A DNA stretch of 5,141 bases from an uncultured Shinella sp. (lineage in GTDB: Bacteria; Pseudomonadota; Alphaproteobacteria; Rhizobiales; Rhizobiaceae): assembly GCA_946481465.1 (NCBI GenBank), contig CAMLOC010000321.1, positions 1 to 5,141 on the forward strand, in the 5' to 3' direction. Positions within the stretch are counted from its first letter, which is position 1. Each line of letters begins with the position of its first letter. Shown in pieces: positions 1 through 5,015 of the stretch. A program made the position numbers and the translations under genes. A model generated the notes under the pieces. It saw only the letters and a list, made by a program, of their open reading frames with translations. It had not been told where the DNA came from and searched no databases.

Positions 1-1267
1 AGCCGCAGATTTCCGCATCATCCGGCAAGGCTGCAACGGCCGCCATAGGGTCCAGGGCGGCACCCCCCTGGTAGGCCTGGCCGAAGATCAGCGTCTCGCG
101 CATCTCGGAAATGTCGGTGGCCTTCTTCTTGAGGTCGTTGAACCAGGCGCCGTCGGCCGTCTCGCCGTAGAGCACGGTGCCGATGATGCGGTTGTCTTTC
201 AGCACCAGCCGCTTGTAGACGCCGGCGGAGGCGTCGCGCAGCACGATCTCCTCGCGGTCGTCGCCGTCGGCAAAATCGCCGAGCGAGAACAGTTCGATGC
301 CGGTGACCTTCAGCTTGGTCGGCGTATCGGAATGGACGAAGGCGGCGGTGCGCTCGCCGGCAAGATGGGCGGCGGCGACGCGGGCCATCTCGTAGAGCGG
401 TGCGACGAGGCCGTAGACCATGCCGCCCACTTCCGCGCACTCGCCGAGGGCGAGAATGCTGCCGTCGGAGGTCTGCATGCCGTGGTCGACGACGATGCCG
501 CGGTTGACGGCAAGGCCCGCCTCCCTGGCGAGGCCGACGCTGGGACGGATGCCGACGGCCATGACGACGAGCGTCGCGGGGATGACGCGGCCGTCGTCCA
601 GCTCGATGCCCTCGACCTTGCCGTTGCCGACGATGGCCTTGGTGTTGGCCTTGCAGACGATCTTGATGCCGCGCCCTTCCAGCTCCCGTTGCAGGAGATA
701 GCCGGCGGCGGGGTCGAGCTGGCGGTCCATCAGCGTGGGCATGACGTGCAGCACGGTCACGTCCATGCCGCGCCCGGCGAGCCCCGCGGCGGCTTCGAGG
801 CCGAGGAGGCCGCCGCCGATGACGACGGCCTTCTCGCGCGACTGGGCGGCGAGCAGCATGGCCTGCACGTCGTCGAGGTCGCGGTAGGTGATGACGCCGG
901 GCATGTCATGGCCGGGCACCGGCAGGATGAAGGGCACGGAGCCGGTGGCGATGACCAGCTTGTCGTAGCTTTCCGTGACGCCGTGGTCGGAGGTGACGGT
1001 CTTGGCGGTCCGGTCGATGGCGACGATGCGGTGGCCCTTGTAGAGGGTGATGCCGTGCTTGATGTACCAGCCGTCGCCGTGGATGATGATCTGTTCGTAG
1101 TCCTTCTCGCCGGAAAGGACGGGCGAGAGCATGATGCGGTCGTAGTTTACCCGCGGCTCGGCGTTGAAGATGGTGACCTCGTACTGGCCGGGGGCCTTTT
1201 CGAGGAGGTGCTCCAGCATGCGCCCGGGGGCCATGCCATTGCCGACGATGACGAGTTTCTCGGTCAT
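1..1267 (-). CDS. nirB: Nitrite reductase [NAD(P)H] large subunit NirB, N-terminal 422 residues (3' end beyond window)
   Basis: Cytoplasmic assimilatory nitrite reductase subunit: it takes electrons from NAD(P)H through FAD and [2Fe-2S] to a C-terminal siroheme/[4Fe-4S] centre and reduces nitrite to ammonium. The visible part reads MTEKLVIVGNGMAPGRMLEH at the start, an FAD Rossmann motif (G9-N-G11). NYDRIMLSPVL lies near residue 41, ATGS at 107-110, and a second NAD(P)H dinucleotide fold VVIGGGLLGLEAA lies near 148-160. LALGECAEV near 272-280 is the C-terminal FAD-contact motif of this reductase class. The frame leaves the window at DDAEICG (416-422), exactly where the BFD-like [2Fe-2S] cysteine motif (CGC...) should begin. 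NirB is usually a little over 800 residues, so about half is present. Start: ATG at 1267 with AGGA at 1277-1274, six bases upstream. It lies 15 bp after the transporter stop, so the two are almost certainly co-transcribed. Family assignment is firm. It could be called nasD/nasB in other nomenclatures. Confidence 0.96.
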   Translation of the reverse strand, partial: MTEKLVIVGNGMAPGRMLEHLLEKAPGQYEVTIFNAEPRVNYDRIMLSPVLSGEKDYEQIIIHGDGWYIKHGITLYKGHRIVAIDRTAKTVTSDHGVTESYDKLVIATGSVPFILPVPGHDMPGVITYRDLDDVQAMLLAAQSREKAVVIGGGLLGLEAAAGLAGRGMDVTVLHVMPTLMDRQLDPAAGYLLQRELEGRGIKIVCKANTKAIVGNGKVEGIELDDGRVIPATLVVMAVGIRPSVGLAREAGLAVNRGIVVDHGMQTSDGSILALGECAEVGGMVYGLVAPLYEMARVAAAHLAGERTAAFVHSDTPTKLKVTGIELFSLGDFADGDDREEIVLRDASAGVYKRLVLKDNRIIGTVLYGETADGAWFNDLKKKATDISEMRETLIFGQAYQGGAALDPMAAVAALPDDAEICG

Positions 1268-1282
1268 GGGATTTCCTAAACG

Positions 1283-2509
1283 TTACGCTGCGACGGCCGA
1301 GACGGAGGGGCGCTCCATCTGGCGGATGGAGAGGTGCATCCAGACAAGCGAGACGGCGACGACGGCGAAGAGCAAGAGGAAGCAGCTCGACCACAGGCCG
1401 GTCGCGTCCTTGAGCAGGCCGAAGGCGATGGGCAGCACGAAGCCGCCGAGCCCGCCGACCATGCCGACCACGCCGCCGACCGCGCCGACGCCATCGGGGT
1501 AATAGGCCGGGATGTGCTTGTAGACCGCCGCCTTGCCGAGGCTCATGACGAAGCCGAGCACGAAGACGGTGACGATGAAGAGGGCGGGCGTGACGCCCGA
1601 CGGCAGCGACAGGATGAGCGTTGCGACGGCCGAGACGGCGAACATGCAATACATGACGGAGCGCGCGCCCTTGCGGTCCGAAAGCATGCCTCCGAGCGCG
1701 CGAAAGATGCTGCCGGGGATGGAATAGGCGGCGGCGACCATGCCTGCCGTCGCGATGTCGAAGCCGTAGACGCCGACGAGGTAGCGCGGCAGCCAGAGCG
1801 CCAGCGCCACGAAGCCGCCGAAGGCGAAGAAATAGTAGAGCGAGAAGCGCCAGACCTGCGCCTTCTTCAGGGGGGCGAATTCCGCAAGCAGGCTGCGCTT
1901 CGGCGCCTTGCCTTCGCGGCGCGCACGGAAGGCCGGGTCGTCGCTGGTGGTGAACCAGAAGAGACAGGCGGTGAAGATGAGCGCCGCCGCCCAGATCTCC
2001 GCGACCATCTGCCAGCCGGCGGCCACGAGCACGAAGGGCGCGAGGAACTTCGTCAGCGCCGCGCCGACATTGCCCGCGCCGAAGATGCCGAGCACCGTGC
2101 CCTGCTTTTCCGCCGGGAAGAAGGGCGAGACATAGGCGACGCCGACCGCGAAGGAGCCGCCGGCAAGCCCGACGCCGAGGCCGGCGAGCAGCATCTGCGG
2201 GAAGGTCGTGGCGTGCGAGAGCAGGAGGGTCGACATCGCCGCCGCCAGCATGGTCAGCGTATAGACGAGACGGCCGCCGAAGCGCGGCGTCCAGACGCCG
2301 AGCAGGATGCGCACCAGCGAGCCGGTGAGGATGGGCGTGCCGACCAGCAGGCCGAACTCGGCTTCCGAAAGCCCGAGGTCTTCCTTGATGCGGATGCCGA
2401 TGATCGCGAAGATCGTCCAGACGGCGAAACAGATGGTGAAGGCGAAGGTGGATACCCAGAGCGCGATGGCCGGTTCGCGCGGGGACAGGGGCTGCTTGGT
2501 CTCGGACAT
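1283..2509 (-). CDS. nasA: MFS nitrate/nitrite transporter (NarK/NasA, NNP family)
   Basis: 408-residue inner-membrane permease of the nitrate/nitrite porter branch of the major facilitator superfamily, predicted to have 12 transmembrane segments. The nitrate signature GIFGAGNVGAA sits at about 141-151. The second signature region, SLGKAAVYKHIP followed by a glycine-rich GGVVGMVGGLGG stretch, lies at about 323-356. R67 (SLVRILLG) and R270 (GSIFRALGG) sit where NarK has its two substrate-binding arginines. This is a single-domain protein of typical length, not a NarK1-NarK2 fusion. Start: ATG at 2509 has a good GGAGAAG ribosome site at 2518-2512. An in-frame TTG at 2530 would lengthen the protein but has no comparable site and lies 3' of that ribosome site's logic. 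The gene is preceded by a 170-nt regulated leader and followed 15 bp later by nirB, so it is the uptake step of the nitrite/nitrate assimilation operon. nasA and narK are both used for this family; direction and substrate (nitrate or nitrite) cannot be told from sequence. Confidence 0.93.
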   Translation of the reverse strand: MSETKQPLSPREPAIALWVSTFAFTICFAVWTIFAIIGIRIKEDLGLSEAEFGLLVGTPILTGSLVRILLGVWTPRFGGRLVYTLTMLAAAMSTLLLSHATTFPQMLLAGLGVGLAGGSFAVGVAYVSPFFPAEKQGTVLGIFGAGNVGAALTKFLAPFVLVAAGWQMVAEIWAAALIFTACLFWFTTSDDPAFRARREGKAPKRSLLAEFAPLKKAQVWRFSLYYFFAFGGFVALALWLPRYLVGVYGFDIATAGMVAAAYSIPGSIFRALGGMLSDRKGARSVMYCMFAVSAVATLILSLPSGVTPALFIVTVFVLGFVMSLGKAAVYKHIPAYYPDGVGAVGGVVGMVGGLGGFVLPIAFGLLKDATGLWSSCFLLLFAVVAVSLVWMHLSIRQMERPSVSAVAA

Positions 2510-2518
2510 GGCTTCTCC
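2510..2518 (-). promoter_or_regulatory. Ribosome binding site of the nitrate transporter gene
   Basis: GGAGAAG at 2518-2512 lies a few bases before ATG 2509. This decides the start in favour of MSETKQ over the longer TTG-initiated frame. Confidence 0.7.
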
Positions 2519-2557
2519 GTGGCCCGACAAGGTCGTGCCGCTCCATCTTGAGGGTTG

Positions 2558-2633
2558 AAAACAAAAAGCCGCTGGTCAGGTTTGCCGCGCGGCACGGACG
2601 GGCGCGGGCGCGGGAAACCTGATCAGCGGCTTT
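2558..2633 (-). terminator. Leader intrinsic terminator (attenuator) of the transporter-nirB operon
   Basis: Read on the minus strand, the 5' arm AAAGCCGCTGATCAGGTTT (2633-2615) pairs with AAACCTGACCAGCGGCTTT (2583-2565) at 18 of 19 positions. The only mismatch is A2623-C2575. The inner part is also self-complementary (CCGCGC 2613-2608 with GCGCGG 2590-2585). The stem runs into TTTTTGTTTT (2567-2558). It lies after the sigma-54 promoter and before the transporter start, so it can stop transcription before the operon. Its first bases (AAAGCC, GCTG) are the loop and 3' strand of the second ANTAR hairpin, so antiterminator and terminator are mutually exclusive. Confidence 0.9.
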
Positions 2634-2659
2634 GCTGGTGGCGCCCGTCGTTGGACGCC
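2624..2659 (-). promoter_or_regulatory. ANTAR-protein target RNA: two hexaloop hairpins (NasT antitermination site)
   Basis: Hairpin 1 has stem GGCGTCC (2659-2653) paired with GGGCGCC (2646-2640), all seven positions pairing with one G-U, and loop AACGAC. Hairpin 2 has stem CAGC (2637-2634) paired with GCTG (2627-2624) and loop AAAGCC. Both loops have six bases with A at position 1 and G at position 4, the defining signature of ANTAR target RNAs. The hairpins are separated by two bases, and the second overlaps the terminator's 5' arm. Known mechanism: a free ANTAR protein, here most likely NasT encoded about 1.4 kb upstream, stabilises hairpin 2 and blocks the terminator. The weak 4-bp second stem fits a structure that needs protein to form. 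Confidence 0.88.
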
Positions 2660-2691
2660 GATATCGTGACCCGAAGGCCTATGGAGAGAAA

Positions 2692-2708
2692 AGCAAGCGG
2701 TGTGCCAA
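2692..2708 (-). promoter_or_regulatory. Sigma-54 (RpoN) promoter of the transporter-nirB operon
   Basis: TTGGCAC (2708-2702), five bases ACCGC, then TTGCT (2696-2692) matches the -24/-12 consensus TGGCAC-N5-TTGCW at every strong position with exact spacing. It predicts a start near 2681 (within a few bases), about 20 bases before the first ANTAR hairpin, giving a leader of about 170 nt before ATG 2509. Sigma-54 control implies an ATP-dependent activator, most plausibly NtrC given the nitrogen genes. Confidence 0.85.
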
Positions 2709-2760
2709 TTTGCCAATAGGCTGATTCAAAATGGTTTTCTTCCAATGGCATGAAAGGCGC

Positions 2761-2781
2761 GCCCGTCCCGGCGGCACGGGC
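2761..2781 (-). terminator. GC-rich hairpin after nasS, weak candidate terminator
   Basis: GCCCGT (2781-2776) pairs perfectly with ACGGGC (2766-2761) around a nine-base loop. No T-tract follows (GCGCCTTTC), so intrinsic termination would be inefficient. Some readthrough from nasT-nasS into the transporter leader is possible. Confidence 0.3.
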
Positions 2782-2782
2782 G

Positions 2783-2798
2783 GCACCAAATTTTGTGC
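2783..2798. promoter_or_regulatory. Candidate NtrC enhancer (GCAC...GTGC dyad)
   Basis: GCACCAAATTTTGTGC is an almost perfect dyad centred near -110 relative to the predicted sigma-54 start. Half-sites GCAC/GTGC match the NtrC consensus, and position upstream of a sigma-54 promoter is right. The spacer is 8 bases where the classical sites have 7, so the assignment is tentative. It lies just after the nasS stop. Confidence 0.5.
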
Positions 2799-2817
2799 AC
2801 TGCGCATAAAATAGGCG

Positions 2818-4029
2818 TCAGCGAGACTGCGCCGCAATATAGCCGTCGACATCGTCGGGATCGAAGCGCCCGCCGTCGAAGAAGCCGTCGGGGCCGAGGG
2901 TCAGCGCGCCGGAGGAGCCGACGGGCGTCTCCGCGGTCAGCGCGCCCTCCACCTTGGCGCTCGCCGAGGGCATGGCGATGCCGAGCGCCTTCAGCGCGGC
3001 GCGGTAGACGTCCGGGCGATAGGTGCCGGCGGCGATCGCGCGGTTCGCCTCGCTCTGCGCCACCTGTCCCCAGCGGACCATCTGGGTGTAGAACCACAGC
3101 GCATGGCTCTTCCAGGGGAAGGTCGCGGCCTTGGCGTGCGGCACGAAGAAATCGCCGACCGTGCAGAGCGCGCCGCCGCCGACCGGCAGCACGCCGCTGA
3201 GCGCCGGCAACAGGAGGTCCGCCGGGCGGCCGACATAGGCGGGCAGCGCCAGCAGCCGGGCGAGTTCCTCGTGGTTGTTCGGGTCGCCGCACCACAGCGA
3301 GGCGCGGTGCAGCGCGGCGATGAGGGCGGCAAGCGCCTCCGGGTTCGCCTCGCCCCAGCGCGCATTGACGCCGAGCACCTTTTCCGGGCTCGATTTCCAG
3401 ATCGCCGCCTTGACGGTGGCAAGATGCGCGCCGCGTTTCAGGACGCCGAACGTGTTCCACGGTTCGCCCGCGCAATAGCCGTCGATGAGGCCCGCGGCGA
3501 GCGCGTCGCCCATGTCCGGCGGCGGCAGCACGACGATCTCGATATCGCGCTCGGGATCGATGCCGCTGGCCGCCAGCCAGTAGCGCAGTTCGTAATTGTG
3601 CCCGGAATAGGGATGCACGACGCCGAAGCGCAAGGGTTCGCCGAAGCGTCCGTCGATGACCTTGCGCAGCGCCGCGCCGTTCTGGCGCGCGTCAAGGTCG
3701 GCGGTCGCGCCGGCCCGCGCCATTGCCTGCCACAGCGCGGCCGAGACCGTGACGGCATTGCCGCCGAGGCCGAGCGCCATGGGCACGATCATCTCCGGCG
3801 CCGGGGCGGAGAGGCCGAGATTGCAGGCGATCGGCATGGGGCCGAGAATATGGGCGACGTCGAACTGGCGCACGGCGAGGCGGTCGCGGATGCTCGCCCA
3901 GGACCGTTCGCGCACCAGCGTGAGGTCGATCGACTGCGCCTCGGCAAATCCCTTCTCGCGGGCGACGATGAGCAGGGCGCTGTCGAGCAGCGGCACGAAG
4001 CCGGCGGTGATGGCGTGGCGCATCGTCAT
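2818..4029 (-). CDS. nasS: Nitrate/nitrite sensor NasS (NrtA/CmpA-like, cytoplasmic)
   Basis: 403 residues of the NrtA/CmpA periplasmic-binding fold. Family landmarks visible are AGFVPLLDSALLIVAREKGF (9-28), ERSWASIRDRLA (41-52), HILGPMPIA (60-68), ALGLGGNAVTVS (85-96), CAGEPWN (186-192) and KSSPEKVLGV (212-221). The N-terminus goes straight into the fold with no signal peptide or lipobox, unlike transport-linked NrtA, and no permease or ATPase gene is next to it. With nasT overlapping it, this identifies NasS, the soluble sensor that sequesters NasT until nitrate or nitrite binds. The start overlaps the nasT stop as ATGA (4029-4026), implying translational coupling. ATG 4023, two codons on, is equally plausible because AAGGA lies six bases before it, and would remove Met-Thr. 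It ends at TGA 2818. The gene order nasT-nasS is the reverse of the classical Azotobacter nasS-nasT. The last 40 residues (after about 360) look less conserved. Alternative label: nrtA-like substrate-binding protein. Confidence 0.92.
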   Translation of the reverse strand: MTMRHAITAGFVPLLDSALLIVAREKGFAEAQSIDLTLVRERSWASIRDRLAVRQFDVAHILGPMPIACNLGLSAPAPEMIVPMALGLGGNAVTVSAALWQAMARAGATADLDARQNGAALRKVIDGRFGEPLRFGVVHPYSGHNYELRYWLAASGIDPERDIEIVVLPPPDMGDALAAGLIDGYCAGEPWNTFGVLKRGAHLATVKAAIWKSSPEKVLGVNARWGEANPEALAALIAALHRASLWCGDPNNHEELARLLALPAYVGRPADLLLPALSGVLPVGGGALCTVGDFFVPHAKAATFPWKSHALWFYTQMVRWGQVAQSEANRAIAAGTYRPDVYRAALKALGIAMPSASAKVEGALTAETPVGSSGALTLGPDGFFDGGRFDPDDVDGYIAAQSR

Positions 4030-4640
4030 TCCTTCGCTCCAGAATAGGGCGCTTCCGGATCGAGCAGGCTCGCCGCCGTGACGAGGCTTTGGGCGATCTC
4101 GGCGATCTTGCGGTTCTGGTTCATCGCCGTGCGGCGCAGGAGCGCATAGGCCGCCTCCTCGGAAAGCCCGCGCGAGCGCATCAGGAGGCCCTTGGCGCGG
4201 TCGATCACCTTGCGGTTCTCCAGCTCGCTGCGTGTCTCCTCCAGCTCGCGGTTGAGGCGGGAGAAGGCGTTGAAGCGGCTGATCGCCATCTTCAGGATCG
4301 GCCGCACGCGCTCCTGCTTCAGCCCGTCGACGATATAGGCCGAGACGCCCGCCTCCACCGCCGCCTCGATGGAGGCCTCGTCGGACTTGTCGACGAACAT
4401 GGCGATGGGGCGCTGGATGGCGCGCGTCAGCTGGAAGATGCTCTCCAGCCGGTCGCGGTTGGGGTTTTCGAGGTCGATGACGATGACGTCGGGGTTGAGG
4501 TCGGCGATGCGGCGGGCAAGGCCCTGCATCTCCTCGACCACGGTCACGGCATAGCCGGCGTCGCGCAGCCCCTCCTCGATGATGGCGGCGCGGATGCGGT
4601 TCTCGTCGATGACCAGTACGTTCAATGCGCCCGGTTTCAT
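4026..4640 (-). CDS. nasT: ANTAR-domain response regulator / antiterminator NasT
   Basis: 204-residue RNA-binding antiterminator. The N-terminal receiver-like domain (about 6-123) starts NVLVIDENRIRAA and has D56 in VIVIDLENP at the phospho-acceptor position. A helical linker (about 124-145, RLNRELEETRSELENRK) looks coiled-coil-like. The C-terminal ANTAR domain (about 140-195) has RAKGLLMRSRGLSEEAAYAL and RKIAEIAQSLV. The receiver lacks the usual switch residues: FVDKSD replaces the Thr/Ser strand and YIVDGL replaces the conserved Lys-Pro. This fits control by NasS binding rather than by a kinase. The start at ATG 4640 gives the family's usual N-terminus; GAGG at 4646-4643 is close to the start, so initiation may be modest. 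Upstream extension to about 4718 would read through sequence unlike the family. It overlaps nasS by ATGA. Its probable target is the two-hexaloop leader at 2624-2659. Confidence 0.94.
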   Translation of the reverse strand: MKPGALNVLVIDENRIRAAIIEEGLRDAGYAVTVVEEMQGLARRIADLNPDVIVIDLENPNRDRLESIFQLTRAIQRPIAMFVDKSDEASIEAAVEAGVSAYIVDGLKQERVRPILKMAISRFNAFSRLNRELEETRSELENRKVIDRAKGLLMRSRGLSEEAAYALLRRTAMNQNRKIAEIAQSLVTAASLLDPEAPYSGAKE

Positions 4641-4716
4641 GTCCTCACCGCGCCAGAGCCAAGAATGTCCGGCAGATGCCTCCGATCGGCAGGGAAAATC
4701 AAGCCGTGCGAGGACC

Positions 4717-4749
4717 AAAAAAAATGGGCCAGCGGAAACCGCGGCCCAT
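4717..4749 (-). terminator. Strong intrinsic terminator upstream of nasT
   Basis: On the minus strand ATGGGCC-GCGG (4749-4739), loop TTT, CCGC-T-GGCCCAT (4735-4724) forms 11 base pairs with one bulged T, followed at once by an eight-T run (4724-4717). It ends 76 bases before the nasT start. It either closes a transcript arising upstream (see the structured RNA at 4717-4855) or attenuates nasT itself. Confidence 0.82.
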
Positions 4750-4807
4750 GAAGTGTGAAGGTCAAAAACCTCCAGAGGGGAACAGCTGATGCAGCGGCAC
4801 TGGGAGG

Positions 4808-4851
4808 AAAACCGCTGTGTGCATCAACTGAGGGCACTATGCGGTTTTTTT
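4808..4851 (+). terminator. Intrinsic terminator on the plus strand
   Basis: AAAACCGC (4808-4815) pairs with GCGGTTTT (4841-4848); GTGC (4819-4822) pairs with GCAC (4834-4837) inside it, and a run of seven Ts ends at 4851. No plus-strand gene is visible before it, so it would end an antisense or unknown transcript. The minus-strand image (tail TTTT only) could work weakly in the other direction. The same bases form part of the minus-strand structured RNA. Confidence 0.55.
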
Positions 4852-4908
4852 GACCAAATGGGAAACATTTATTGTGCAATGCAGCTATGCAAATGCTGCG
4901 TTGCTTCT

Positions 4909-4948
4909 GTCGGGGCAGGCCGGTGCCTGCTTTTTGCGCAGGCCCGAC
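4909..4948. repeat. Palindromic segment with competing hairpins
   Basis: GTCGGG (4909-4914) and CCCGAC (4943-4948) are perfect inverted arms. Between them GCCTGC (4925-4930) can pair either with GCAGGC on its left (4915-4920) or with GCAGGC on its right (4938-4943). On the plus strand the left hairpin (loop CGGT) is followed by TTTTT (4931-4935) and would resemble a short intrinsic terminator. No gene is associated with it. Confidence 0.5.
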
Positions 4949-5015
4949 GGGGAGGGGATGCCTGCCGGCAACGCGTTTTCGAGGCAATTTTTATATGAAG
5001 GAAACCAGTGCCCAT

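Larger units (their letters stand above)
4717..4855 (-). ncRNA. Candidate structured small RNA or nasT leader with anti-Shine-Dalgarno loop
   Basis: On the minus strand GGTCAAAAA (4855-4847) can pair with TTTTTGACC (4768-4760). It encloses a long hairpin: TGATG (4826-4822) and CAGCGG (4817-4812) pair with CCGCTG (4797-4792) and CATCA (4791-4787), leaving a 14-base loop that exposes CCTCCC (4807-4802), complementary to a Shine-Dalgarno sequence. A strong intrinsic terminator follows. Nested helices, an exposed CU-rich loop and a terminal hairpin with a U-run resemble rhizobial trans-acting sRNAs, some of which carry anti-SD loops. No good promoter is seen: TTGCAT (4892-4887) and AAATGT (4870-4865) are a poor match 16 bases apart. 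It could instead be the 5' leader of nasT. No known RNA family is claimed. Confidence 0.45.

Noticed and set aside
332..1279. Long open frame on the plus strand opposite nirB
   Set aside because: It is the high-GC shadow of nirB. The composition is Asp/Gly/Ala-rich without domain features, and the minus-strand frame has clear FAD and NAD(P)H motifs.
2510..2530. Longer transporter starting at TTG 2530
   Set aside because: The ATG at 2509 has the well-placed GGAGAAG site; the added residues MSGHGEA overlap that site and are not typical of the family.
2531..2545. Second sigma-54-like sequence CGGCACGACCTTGT near the transporter start
   Set aside because: The spacing between GG and GT is one base short and the -12 element lacks GC; it is also downstream of the leader terminator.
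1334..2551. Long plus-strand open frame opposite the transporter
   Set aside because: Charge-rich repetitive product complementary to a clear 12-segment membrane protein; a frame shadow.
3103..4047. Plus-strand open frame opposite nasS
   Set aside because: Shadow of nasS. No ribosome site or recognisable fold.
4641..4718. N-terminal extension of NasT
   Set aside because: The extension is read from spacer next to a terminator, with no ATG, and ATG 4640 gives the standard NasT beginning.
4741..4900. A second ANTAR two-hexaloop site upstream of nasT
   Set aside because: Several six-base A..G stretches occur (for example ATAGCT with only three flanking pairs), but none has a convincing stem, and no close pair exists.
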